Below, one piece after another: positions 47,687 to 55,401 of a stretch of DNA of 59,343 nucleotides. Source of the stretch: Mesorhizobium sp. (GTDB taxonomy: Bacteria > Pseudomonadota > Alphaproteobacteria > Rhizobiales > Rhizobiaceae); NCBI GenBank assembly GCA_004020545.1, contig SAQE01000038.1, positions 1-59,343 of the forward strand. Direction: 5' to 3'. A program made the position numbers and the translations under genes. Each line of letters begins with the position of its first letter. Positions within the stretch are counted from its first letter, which is position 1. The notes beneath the pieces are model-generated. The model had not been told where the DNA came from. It made no database searches and was given only the letters and a program-made list of their open reading frames with translations.

Positions 47687-49075
47687 ATGGACTACGACAT
47701 GCTCGTGATAGGCAGCGGCCCCTCTGGGCGCCGCGCCGCGGTACAGTCGGCCAAACTTGGCAAATCGGTTCTGGTGGTCGACAGGGGCCGTCGCCTCGGT
47801 GGCGTCTCGGTGCACACCGGCACCATCCCGTCGAAAACACTGCGCGAGACGGTCCTCAACCTCTCCGGCTGGCGCGAGCGCGGCTTCTACGGGCGCGGCT
47901 ACCGCGTCAAGCAGGACATCTCGGTCACCGACCTTGTCGAGCGCTTGCACAAGACGCTCGACCATGAGGTCGAGGTGTTGCAGCACCAGTTCATGCGCAA
48001 TACGGTCAAGAGCGCGCGCGCCGCGGTGAAATTCCTCGGCCCCAACCGGGTCAGCCTGACGGCGGACAACGGTGACTACAGCGAAGTCGGCTTCGCCAAC
48101 GCGCTGATAGCCGTGGGCACCAGGCCGCACCGTCCGGGCGACGTGCCCTTCGACAAGAAGCGCATCTTCGACAGCGACGAGATGCTGGAACTCCACCATC
48201 TGCCGCGCACGCTGACGGTGATCGGCGCCGGCGTCATCGGCGTCGAGTATGCGACCATCTTCTCGGCGCTCGACGTGCCGGTGACGCTGGTCGAGCCGCG
48301 CAACACGATCCTCGATTTCATTGACCGCGAGATCGTCGACGACTTCATCCACCAGATGCGCGACCGCGGCATGACCATTCGCCTCGGCAGCACGGTCAAG
48401 GAAATCGCTTCGAAGCCGGATCATGCCGAGGTGACGCTGGCCGACGGCCGCACCATCCGCTCCGAGATCGTGCTCTATGCCGCCGGCCGCACCGGCAACG
48501 TCGCCAGCCTCGGCCTGGAGATGGTCGGCATTGAAGCCGATGGGAGAGGTCGCATCAAGGTGGACCCCCAAACGTTCCAGACCAGCGCGCAGAACATCTA
48601 TGCCGCCGGCGACGTCATCGGTTTCCCAAGCCTTGCCTCCACCTCGATGGAGCAGGGCAGGGTGGCGGCCTGTCACGCTTTCGGCGTCACCCTGCCGCCG
48701 CCGCCGGAAACCTTTCCCTACGGCATCTATGCGGTGCCGGAGATCTCCACTGTCGGCCAGTCGGAGGAGCAGGTGCGCGAGAGCGGGATCGCCTATGAGG
48801 TCGGCGTGGCACGCTTCCGGGAAACCTCGCGCGGCCACATCATGGGCGTCAACTCGGGCTTCCTGAAGCTCCTCTTTTCGGTCGAGACGCGACGGCTGCT
48901 CGGCGCCCACATTGTCGGCGAGGGCGCCACCGAGCTCATCCACATCGGCCAGGCCGTAATCAATCTCGGCGGCACGGTCGACTTCTTCGTCAACAACACC
49001 TTCAACTATCCGACGCTCGCCGAGGCCTACAAGATCGCGGGCCTGGACGCCTGGAACAGGATGGGGCAGGGTTAG
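47687..49075 (+). CDS. sthA: Soluble pyridine nucleotide transhydrogenase
   Basis: A 462-residue flavoprotein that equilibrates NADH and NADPH in the cytosol. The FAD site GSGPSGRRAAVQSAKLG is at 9-25 and the NAD(P) site VIGAGVIGVEYATIF further on. The redox disulfide of lipoamide dehydrogenases is absent: the block reads GGVSVHTGTIPSK with Ser and Thr where Cys would be, which is typical of SthA. The C-terminal dimerisation domain is complete (NNTFNYPTLAEAYKIAGLDAWNR). The ATG at 47687 has AGAGGTGGGGA upstream. It is divergent from the interrupted ICMT-like gene. Confidence 0.93.
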   Translation: MDYDMLVIGSGPSGRRAAVQSAKLGKSVLVVDRGRRLGGVSVHTGTIPSKTLRETVLNLSGWRERGFYGRGYRVKQDISVTDLVERLHKTLDHEVEVLQHQFMRNTVKSARAAVKFLGPNRVSLTADNGDYSEVGFANALIAVGTRPHRPGDVPFDKKRIFDSDEMLELHHLPRTLTVIGAGVIGVEYATIFSALDVPVTLVEPRNTILDFIDREIVDDFIHQMRDRGMTIRLGSTVKEIASKPDHAEVTLADGRTIRSEIVLYAAGRTGNVASLGLEMVGIEADGRGRIKVDPQTFQTSAQNIYAAGDVIGFPSLASTSMEQGRVAACHAFGVTLPPPPETFPYGIYAVPEISTVGQSEEQVRESGIAYEVGVARFRETSRGHIMGVNSGFLKLLFSVETRRLLGAHIVGEGATELIHIGQAVINLGGTVDFFVNNTFNYPTLAEAYKIAGLDAWNRMGQG

Positions 49076-49113
49076 AAGTTGGACGAGGCTCCTTGCCAGG
49101 GGCGACGTTCCAG

Positions 49114-49779
49114 TCAGGCGACTGGTGTAGCCGTCGCAAGCCATTGCCGCACGATCGCGGCATCCGCGTCGCCGAATTCGTGGCCTGCGGCGACGATACG
49201 CGCATCGACCTCGGCGCCGCGCTGGCTGAACAGTGTCACCAGGGCGGGCGCGAAGGGTCCGTAGGTCTGGTCCGCCGCGCCGGCGATGATCAGCGCCCGC
49301 GTTCCGCCGAGGTCGGTTGCGGGCGAATGGTCGAGCACCGGCATCGCCCTGAGAAGCGCGGCCTGCCTGACGAGGCCCGGATGGAGCAGCATGAGCGTGG
49401 AAACCAGATTGGCGCCGTTCGAATAGCCGAGGAAAGTTGCGCGCTGAAGGTCGAGCCCGTGGCGCTTCGCGGCTTCGGCTGCGAACTCGGCGAAAGCGGC
49501 CGTCTCTGCGCGAATGCTCGATTGCTCGAAACTGGTCGGCGTGATTCGCTCGAACCAGCGGAAACCATCCTCTTGAGCGATGCGGCCGCGCGCCGCGACA
49601 AGCACCGCGCGCGGCGCGATTTGCCTCGCCAATGGCACCATCGTCGTTTCGTCCACGCCCGATCCATGCAACACGAACAGGCATTCGCCGCTCGCATTCG
49701 CCGGCCTCAGCAATCGATAGGAAAAACTAAGATCGCGGTGCAGGATGTTGTTTTCTTCTGAATATTCGGACACGCTCAT
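49114..49779 (-). CDS. Alpha/beta hydrolase, carboxylesterase/phospholipase type
   Basis: A 221-residue hydrolase of the YpfH/dienelactone-hydrolase-like group. The nucleophile Ser is in GYSNGAN (about 105-111), the acid Asp in IIAGAADQTYGP and the base His in VAAGHEFGDADAAIVRQWL. HGSGVDETT near residue 33 is the oxyanion loop. Likely a small-ester hydrolase; the substrate is not known. It is convergent with sthA (38-bp gap). Confidence 0.85.
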   Translation of the reverse strand: MSVSEYSEENNILHRDLSFSYRLLRPANASGECLFVLHGSGVDETTMVPLARQIAPRAVLVAARGRIAQEDGFRWFERITPTSFEQSSIRAETAAFAEFAAEAAKRHGLDLQRATFLGYSNGANLVSTLMLLHPGLVRQAALLRAMPVLDHSPATDLGGTRALIIAGAADQTYGPFAPALVTLFSQRGAEVDARIVAAGHEFGDADAAIVRQWLATATPVA

Positions 49780-49976
49780 ATCCGTTTGATTTCATGGGTG
49801 TTTTGTTGATTTGCCGGCTTCAAAACAGATTGTGTTCAAGCTCCGCGAAAGTTGATTGAACCGGGCGCATTTCAGACCGTTTCTGCGCCGATACACTCCC
49901 GACGGGAGGAATCGAAGCGGTGCGTCGGGGGGTCGCATTGCTGGACATGAAACACCAGCTCTGAGGCCTTTTGTCG

Positions 49977-51191
49977 ATGACCATCCCGGTTTCTCAACGC
50001 GACACGCGTATCAATGATCGCGATGCGCGTATCAACGGTCGCGACACGCGTATCGATGTGCTGCGCGCGCTCGCCTTGCTCACCATTTTCGTCGACCATG
50101 TGCCTGGCACCGTCTTCGAAAACCTGACCTACAAGAATCTCGGCTTTTCCGATGCGGCCGAGGCCTTCGTCCTGATCTCCGGCATCTCGGTTGCGCTTGC
50201 CTATGGCAGCAAGTTCAAGCCGGGCGGCAGGCTGCTGGCGACGCTAAAGATGTGGCGGCGCGCCGGCGTGCTCTATGTCACCCACATCGTCATCACCATG
50301 GCGGTGATCGCCATGTTTTGTGCTGCGGCGGTATTTGCCCACCGGCCGGAGCTCTTGAAGATGATCAACATCGAGCCGCTGATGAAGAACACGCCGGAGG
50401 TGCTGCTCGGCATCGTCACGCTCGGCCATCAACTCGGCTACAACAACATCCTGCCGGTCTATGCGGCGCTGCTTCTGGCGGCGCCGGCCTTCGTTCTGTT
50501 CGTCAGTTACAGGCCCGTGGCCGCGCTGATTGTGTCCGGCCTGCTGTGGCTGGTCGCCGGGATCTGGCAGATCGCGCCGCCGAACTATCCCGAGCCGGGT
50601 CTCTGGTTCCTCAACCCGCTGTCCTGGCAGTTCCTGTTCAACATCGGCCTGGCCGGCATGCTCCATGTCAAGCGTGGCGGCACCATCCCTGTAAACCGGT
50701 GGCTCATTGGCTTCGCCGGCGCCTATGTGGTCGGCGCGGCGATCTGGGTGCACAGCCCGCTTTGGGGTCAGATCACCTGGTTCAACCTGCCGGCGGTGAT
50801 CGGCGGCTTCGACAAGACCTTCCTGTCACTGCCGAGACTGCTGCATATCCTCGCGGTCAGCTACCTGATCATCGCCTTGCCGGCCGTGTCGAACCTCTTC
50901 CGCGCCAGGCCCGACAATCCGCTGGCGATCCTCGGCAAGCGCTCGCTGCCGGTGTTCATCGCCGGAACAGTGATCGCCATGGCGGCCCAGGTGCTCAAGC
51001 TGATCAATCCTGGCGGCCTGGCCTATGACACGCTGCTGATCGCCGCCGGCATCGCCATGCAGTTCGCGCTGGCGCTGTATCTCGAATGGCTCGCCAGTCT
51101 CGGCCCAGCCCGCGCCAGGCCGGCGCGCGAGGGACCCGCGCGCGGCGCGTTCGGCGCGCAGCCGGTGCCGGCGAGGTTGGGCGGCTACTGA
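49977..51191 (+). CDS. OpgC-type membrane protein (periplasmic glucan succinyltransferase family)
   Basis: A 404-residue protein from the ATG at 49977 (a TTG at 49971 is in frame) with about ten hydrophobic helices. The OpgC_C pattern is clear: DVLRALALLTIFVDHVPG, FSDAAEAFVLISGISVALAYG, and LLGKRSLPVF-like sequence near the end. OpgC adds succinyl groups to osmoregulated periplasmic glucans; Hyphomicrobiales use the family on cyclic glucans and other polymers, so the exact acceptor is uncertain. Residues 8-28 are three tandem 7-residue units (RDTRIND, RDARING, RDTRIDV), of which the end of the last one joins the conserved helix. No opgGH genes are present. Confidence 0.88.
   Translation: MTIPVSQRDTRINDRDARINGRDTRIDVLRALALLTIFVDHVPGTVFENLTYKNLGFSDAAEAFVLISGISVALAYGSKFKPGGRLLATLKMWRRAGVLYVTHIVITMAVIAMFCAAAVFAHRPELLKMINIEPLMKNTPEVLLGIVTLGHQLGYNNILPVYAALLLAAPAFVLFVSYRPVAALIVSGLLWLVAGIWQIAPPNYPEPGLWFLNPLSWQFLFNIGLAGMLHVKRGGTIPVNRWLIGFAGAYVVGAAIWVHSPLWGQITWFNLPAVIGGFDKTFLSLPRLLHILAVSYLIIALPAVSNLFRARPDNPLAILGKRSLPVFIAGTVIAMAAQVLKLINPGGLAYDTLLIAAGIAMQFALALYLEWLASLGPARARPAREGPARGAFGAQPVPARLGGY
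49998..50060 (+). repeat. Three tandem 21-bp units in the 5' end of the opgC-like gene
   Basis: Units at 49998-50018, 50019-50039 and 50040-50060 share CGCGAYRCGCGTATC at their start and differ at a few third positions. They encode RD[TA]RI(N/D)x three times. A 21-bp unit keeps the frame, so copy number can vary without damage. Confidence 0.85.
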
Positions 51192-51198
51192 GGGCTTG

Positions 51199-52278
51199 TC
51201 AGGTCCTCGGGGCAGGGCCGGTCGAGGCCCTGACCACGAGTTCGACACCCATCGTCTCGCGCCGCACCGCGCCGTCATAGTCAAGAATCATGCGCGCGGC
51301 CCGCCGGCCGATTTCGGCGATCGGCTGGGCGATGGTGGTCAGCGGCGGGTCGCAGAGCGCGCCCTCCGGCACGCCGTCGAAGCCGACGATGGAAACGTCC
51401 TCCGGCACCTTGAGGCCCCGTGCCGTCAGCCATTCGATGGCGATCAGGGCCATCCGGTCCGACATCGCCAGGATCGCGGTGGGTGGCTCCGCACCGGCGA
51501 AGATCGTTTCGAGACCGGCTTTGGTGCTCGTCTCCTCGTTGCCGGTCTCGTAGACCGGCACCTTATTCGTATCGATGCCGAAGCGCGAGAGCTCCTCGAA
51601 ATAGCCGGCAAGCCGGTCGCGCGTTGCGGTGTAGAGCGCCGTCCCGAGCCGCTCGGGCGTCACAAGACCGGTGCTGTCGTCAACGAAAGGCAGCGACAGA
51701 ACGGCGAAACGGCGATGCCCAAGTTCGCCGAGATGACGCGCAGCCAACCTGGAGCCGGCGACGTTGTCGATGCCGATCATCGAGATGGTGTCGTCATCGA
51801 AGCCAATCGCGAGCGCGACGAAGGGAAGCCTGCGTTCGCGCGTCAGCTCGACGAGGCGAGGGCCGCCCTCGATGCAGAACAGGATGAAGCCGTCGACCAA
51901 GGCACTCTGGATGTTCCAAGCGAGTTTTTCGTCATTCTGAGCCGATACCAACGCAATTCCAGCACCGGTGGCGTCGCATGCCTGCGAGATGCCGGCCATC
52001 ATGACGCGGGCGAAGGGGTCCTCGAAGAAATAGGAGAGGGGCTCGGTCGTGCCGACGCCGATGGCGTTGACCTTGCCGGCGCGCAACAGGCGCCCCTTGG
52101 GGTCGGGGCCGGCATAACCCATCGCCTCCGCCACCGCCTTGACCCGCTCGCGCACTTCCTGGCGCACGATCTCCGGGCGGCTGAAGACATTGGAGGCCGT
52201 GCCATGCGAGACGCCAGCCGCCTTGGCGATATCCGCCAGCCGAATGGGTCGTGCCTGGCCTTCGATGGGTGATGCCAT
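51199..52278 (-). CDS. LacI family transcriptional regulator
   Basis: A 359-residue repressor. The HTH is at about 12-35 (IRLADIAKAAGVSHGTASNVFSR, with the LacI hinge following) and the periplasmic-binding-protein-like effector domain covers about 70-345 (GVGTTEPLSYFFEDPFARVM; SIVGFDGVPEG). The effector is unknown, normally a sugar. No sugar transporter or enzyme is adjacent. Upstream, in the divergent region, are palindromic LacI-type sites framing a promoter for two small genes. It is convergent with opgC (7-bp gap). Confidence 0.92.
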   Translation of the reverse strand: MASPIEGQARPIRLADIAKAAGVSHGTASNVFSRPEIVRQEVRERVKAVAEAMGYAGPDPKGRLLRAGKVNAIGVGTTEPLSYFFEDPFARVMMAGISQACDATGAGIALVSAQNDEKLAWNIQSALVDGFILFCIEGGPRLVELTRERRLPFVALAIGFDDDTISMIGIDNVAGSRLAARHLGELGHRRFAVLSLPFVDDSTGLVTPERLGTALYTATRDRLAGYFEELSRFGIDTNKVPVYETGNEETSTKAGLETIFAGAEPPTAILAMSDRMALIAIEWLTARGLKVPEDVSIVGFDGVPEGALCDPPLTTIAQPIAEIGRRAARMILDYDGAVRRETMGVELVVRASTGPAPRT

Positions 52279-52348
52279 GTCGTTCCTCCGAATCCGGTCA
52301 CATCACGAACATGACCGCGGAATGGTTGCCGGTCATCTAACATTATTC

Positions 52349-52362
52349 TTGGATCGATTCAA
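52349..52362. promoter_or_regulatory. LacI-type operator, site 1
   Basis: TTGGATCGATTCAA, a near-perfect palindrome centred on ATCGAT, 71 bp upstream of the LacI start and 9 bp before the -35 box of the divergent promoter. Confidence 0.75.
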
Positions 52363-52370
52363 ATTTCCGC

Positions 52371-52398
52371 TTGACCTGGAAAGCGAAAAGCTTATGTT
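52371..52398 (+). promoter_or_regulatory. Promoter of the small paralogous genes
   Basis: TTGACC (52371-52376) and TATGTT (52393-52398) are separated by 16 bp. The -10 ends where operator site 2 begins, so repressor bound there would block RNA polymerase. The start codon of the first small gene lies 60 bp downstream. Confidence 0.6.
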
Positions 52399-52411
52399 TG
52401 AATCGATCCAA
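52398..52411. promoter_or_regulatory. LacI-type operator, site 2
   Basis: TTGAATCGATCCAA, the exact reverse complement of site 1, centred 49 bp away and touching the -10 box. With site 1 it makes a larger inverted repeat around the promoter. Confidence 0.75.
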
Positions 52412-52458
52412 GTGTTCTTCTGCTTCCTGAAGCGGAGCAGGGTTGAGAGGAGGGTGCC

Positions 52459-52602
52459 ATGCATCCGGTCAGCTATCTGTTCGAAGACGTCTACCGCAAC
52501 GACTGGGGCATCGCCTCGGCCGAGGTGAGCGAAAAGCGCCGCGGCAAGGCAAGTCCGTGGAAGCGCCAGCCGCGCTTCATCGTGGAACGCAAGCGCGTTT
52601 AA
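52459..52602 (+). CDS. Small basic protein A of a paralogous pair, 47 residues
   Basis: The ATG follows a very strong ribosome site (GAGAGGAGGG). The product begins MHPVSYLFEDVYRNDWGIAS and ends in a basic tail (WKRQPRF, ERKRV). It shares MHPxSxLFxDxYRNxWGI with the next gene, 56 bp downstream, while the tails differ: the conserved head and two separate strong ribosome sites show that both are real genes. No membrane segment is present. The control region holds a promoter framed by two LacI-type sites. I know no family; a regulator-binding, protein-binding or nucleic-acid-binding peptide is possible. Confidence 0.7.
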   Translation: MHPVSYLFEDVYRNDWGIASAEVSEKRRGKASPWKRQPRFIVERKRV

Positions 52603-52628
52603 GGGCGATTCTTTTTCGTGTCGATCGA

Positions 52629-52642
52629 TTGGATCGATTCAA
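52629..52642. promoter_or_regulatory. LacI-type operator, site 3
   Basis: TTGGATCGATTCAA, identical to site 1, placed between the two small genes and 16 bp before the second start codon. A partial copy (ATCGATTGG) overlaps it on the left. Confidence 0.7.
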
Positions 52643-52658
52643 TTCAAGGAAGTCAGCC

Positions 52659-52796
52659 ATGCATCCTATCAGCCATCTTTTCCAGGACATCTATCGCAAC
52701 TATTGGGGCATCTCGCCGGCGGTCGACCGGCCTGAGCGGCCGCGCGCGGCGGAGCCGGCGATGCGCAGGCGGAAGCTGCGTCTGGTTCGCCGCTGA
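52659..52796 (+). CDS. Small basic protein B of a paralogous pair, 45 residues
   Basis: The ATG has AAGGA eight bases upstream. The product begins MHPISHLFQDIYRNYWGISP, matching protein A at 14 of the first 18 positions, with mostly conservative changes, and ends MRRRKLRLVRR. The middle is proline- and arginine-rich. Between the genes lies a third LacI-type site, so B can be controlled with A or separately. No known family is recognised. GC content is like that of core genes, so the pair does not look recently acquired. Confidence 0.7.
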   Translation: MHPISHLFQDIYRNYWGISPAVDRPERPRAAEPAMRRRKLRLVRR

Positions 52797-52838
52797 CCTC
52801 GCCGCTCGGCGCGAGCCTCGCTCCGATGAAGGGGCGCT

Positions 52839-53213
52839 CTAGGACCGTGAGCGCCATAGCGCCGAGAGCGCGATCGCCAGCCAGCCGGCGATAAGCAGAG
52901 TGCCGCCGATCGGCGCCGACATCGGAAACAGCCGCGAGCCGAGAAAATCCCGGGCGAGAAGATCGCCCGAGAACAGCAGCAGGCCGACGAGCAGAATCAG
53001 GCTTGCGATCCTGAGGCACCGGTTGCCGCCAATAAGGCCGATGGCGAGGAAGACCGGCGCATGCATCAATAGAAAAGACGCCGCCGTGCCGGTAAAGGCG
53101 CCGCCGCGATGCGCGGCGGCGGCCGACAGCGCCACACCCGCGGCGCCGACGAGCCCGCCCACCAGAACGAGGACAGGGCTGCCGCCGTTCGAGGACTGCC
53201 CGGCAAGGTTCAT
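52839..53213 (-). CDS. DUF423 family membrane protein
   Basis: A 124-residue protein with four hydrophobic helices, GGLVGAAGVALSAAAAHRGG near the N-terminus and SAPIGGTLLIAGWLAIALSALW at the C-terminus: the DUF423 (YgdD-like) pattern. Function unknown. It follows the MFS gene on the same strand with 30 bp between and may be co-transcribed. Confidence 0.88.
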   Translation of the reverse strand: MNLAGQSSNGGSPVLVLVGGLVGAAGVALSAAAAHRGGAFTGTAASFLLMHAPVFLAIGLIGGNRCLRIASLILLVGLLLFSGDLLARDFLGSRLFPMSAPIGGTLLIAGWLAIALSALWRSRS

Positions 53214-53243
53214 TTCGATGCTCCGTCTTCCGTGGCGCGCCGA

Positions 53244-54497
53244 TCAGGATTCGCCGGCCTCCAGCAGCATATGCCGCGCCCGCCGCGACTGGACAATCCA
53301 GTTGTAGACCGCTCCGAGCGCCATCAGCACCGATGTGCCTAAAAACACCGCCCGCATGCCGAAATGGCCGCCGACGAAACCACCGGCCAGCGGCCCCGCG
53401 ACCTGGCCCACATACTGCGCCGAGATCGACAATCCGAGCACATTGCCCCCAACGCCGTCCGGGATGTTGTGGCGGATGACGCTGGTGATGCAGGGCAAGA
53501 GGCCGCCCAGCGCCAGGCCCATCAGGAAGCGCAGCCCGATCAACTGCCAGCCATCGGTGACGAACGCCTGCGGGACGAGCAGCAGCGCCGAGACGGCAAG
53601 CGCGCCGACAACGACGTTCCAGTGGCCGACGCGATCGGCGAGCTTGCCCAGCCATGAGGAGGACAGGATCGTGCCGAGCGCTGCCGCCGACATCACCACG
53701 CCGGCAACCATCGTCACCTTGCTCTGGTCCGCGACGAGCTGCTGCACATAGACGGTGATGATCGGCTCGATCGACATCGTGGCGAAGGCGAGCAGCATGC
53801 CGGTGGTCAGCATGGCGACGACCGGTCGCTTGTCGGGGATCTGTGACCAGCCGCTCTTCGGTTTCGCTGCCAAAGCGGCGTTGGCCGCAACTGGACGCGG
53901 GTTTTCCTTGATCAGGAAGGTCGTGGCCAGGAAGGCAAGGAAGATGACGCCGCCGGACAGCAGGAAGGTCGCGCGGATGCCGATCACCGGCGGCAGCGCT
54001 CCGCCGAGCAGCGGGCCGACCAGCGAGCCCGCCGTGATGCCGGCCGCCAGCACGCCGAGCGCCCAGCCGGAGCGGTCCTTGGGCGTCTGCATCGCCACCA
54101 ATATCGTTGACCCCGAGGAATAGCCGCCGGCAAAGCCGATCAGGAGCCTCAGCAGCACCAGTTGCCAGACGCTCTCAACCATGCCGGTCAGCGACATGCA
54201 GATCGCCATGCCGAACGAAGCTCGCACCAGCATCAGCTTGCGGCCATAGCGGTCGCCCAGCCGCCCCCACAACGGTGCGACCAGGGCCGCGGCAAAGAAG
54301 GTTGCGCCATAGGCGATGCCCGACCATTGCACGATCGCGGCGTGCCCCTCGGCGCCGAGCTGTTCGACGTAAAGCGGCAGAAAAGGCAGGAGCAGCGTCA
54401 TGGCAATGAGCGTGCTGAACGAGCCGGCGAAGCAGACCGTGAGATTGCGCCGCCAATGGACGTTGTAGCCGCCCTGTTCTGTACCGCCGTCCGCCAT
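53244..54497 (-). CDS. MFS multidrug-efflux-type transporter
   Basis: A 417-residue protein with twelve helices. Motif A reads PLWGRLGDRYGRKLMLVRA (about 79-97) and LGKLADRVGHWNVVVGA in the second half; the SGSTILVAMQTPKDRSGWALG loop resembles MdtG-type antiporters. Probably drug/proton antiport. It is divergent from a GntR/FCD regulator and the shared region has GGATACC repeats that overlap its promoter area, pointing to repression by that regulator. Confidence 0.87.
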   Translation of the reverse strand: MADGGTEQGGYNVHWRRNLTVCFAGSFSTLIAMTLLLPFLPLYVEQLGAEGHAAIVQWSGIAYGATFFAAALVAPLWGRLGDRYGRKLMLVRASFGMAICMSLTGMVESVWQLVLLRLLIGFAGGYSSGSTILVAMQTPKDRSGWALGVLAAGITAGSLVGPLLGGALPPVIGIRATFLLSGGVIFLAFLATTFLIKENPRPVAANAALAAKPKSGWSQIPDKRPVVAMLTTGMLLAFATMSIEPIITVYVQQLVADQSKVTMVAGVVMSAAALGTILSSSWLGKLADRVGHWNVVVGALAVSALLLVPQAFVTDGWQLIGLRFLMGLALGGLLPCITSVIRHNIPDGVGGNVLGLSISAQYVGQVAGPLAGGFVGGHFGMRAVFLGTSVLMALGAVYNWIVQSRRARHMLLEAGES

Positions 54498-54529
54498 GTC
54501 ACGCCTTCCCGGTCATCAGGGATTGCTCC

Positions 54530-54561
54530 GGATACCATTTTGGGATACCAAATCGGTATCC
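54530..54561. promoter_or_regulatory. Operator-like GGATACC repeats between MFS and GntR genes
   Basis: GGATACC occurs at 54530-54536 and 54543-54549 (13 bp apart) and its reverse complement GGTATCC at 54555-54561. The last two form an inverted repeat with a 5-bp spacer, in keeping with GntR/FCD operators (T-G-T-A-C-like palindromes). Confidence 0.6.
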
Positions 54562-54617
54562 GTCAATGAACCTCAACCCGGCCGCTTGTCAATGCGGCGC
54601 CGAAGAGCGGTACGACA

Positions 54618-55283
54618 ATGTCGCAGATGCAGAATGTCGAAAGGCAGCTTCGCGAGATGATCCTCGGCCTGGAGATTGGTCCGGGCGAGCGGCTGACGGA
54701 GCGCTGGATCGAAAGCCGCTTCGGCGCCTCGCGCACGCCGGTCAGGGCCGCTTTGCTGCGCCTCGAGACCGAAGGTCTGATCGGCCGCGACGGCCGCGGC
54801 TGGACCGTGGCGCCGATCAATCTCGCCGAGCTTGGCCAGATCGCCGTCTACCGCGAGGTGGTCGAGGTGGCGGCGGTGCGGCTGACGGCAGCGCTTGAGG
54901 ATCGCAGCGGGGTCGAGGTGATCGCGGCGATGCTCGATTCCTGCGACGCCGACACACCGCGCGAGGAATGGCATCGCGTCGGCATGGATTTCCACATCGA
55001 ACTGGCCAGGCTTTCCGGCAATGAATTCCTGTTGCGGGCGGTGCGCGATGCAATGACCAGGCTGTCGCGTGCCCGCTGGCTGGAAGTGCGCGACGAGGCG
55101 GCGCTCGGCCGCGCCTGGGCCGAGCACCATGCCATCCTGGCCGCCGTGCGAAAGGGTGACGCCGACGAGGCAGCTAGGCTGCTCTCGGCTCATATCGCCG
55201 GCAGCCGCGACCGGCTGGTGACTTCGCTACATGAGGACCGGCGCGGCCTGCGCGCCAGGGGCTTCGCCGTCGTCGCTGCCTGA
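54618..55283 (+). CDS. GntR family regulator with FCD domain
   Basis: A 221-residue protein. The winged HTH covers about 5-70 (ERLTERWIESRFGASRTPVRAALLRLETEGLI) and the FCD effector domain about 75-205 (MDFHIELARLSGN; AEHHAILAAVRKGD, with the His residues that bind a metal in this class). The effector is usually an organic acid. It is divergent from the MFS exporter across a region with GGATACC repeats. Confidence 0.92.
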   Translation: MSQMQNVERQLREMILGLEIGPGERLTERWIESRFGASRTPVRAALLRLETEGLIGRDGRGWTVAPINLAELGQIAVYREVVEVAAVRLTAALEDRSGVEVIAAMLDSCDADTPREEWHRVGMDFHIELARLSGNEFLLRAVRDAMTRLSRARWLEVRDEAALGRAWAEHHAILAAVRKGDADEAARLLSAHIAGSRDRLVTSLHEDRRGLRARGFAVVAA

Positions 55284-55401
55284 TCCCTGCAATCCGCCGA
55301 ATATTAGGACTCTCACAAGTTCGTTTGCCTGCGCGGGCTTGCAAGATGTTCGGCACAATGCTGTAGGAGGCTCGACGCCACATCTTTGAAACGAAGGACG
55401 C

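Noticed and set aside
47654-49684. A 676-codon open frame on the minus strand
   Set aside because: Antisense of sthA running into the esterase gene in the wrong frame; no recognisable domain.
52443-52796. A single 117-codon gene covering both microprotein regions
   Set aside because: In that frame the first part overlaps protein A out of frame; the shared MHPxSxLF motif and two separate ribosome sites favour two short genes.
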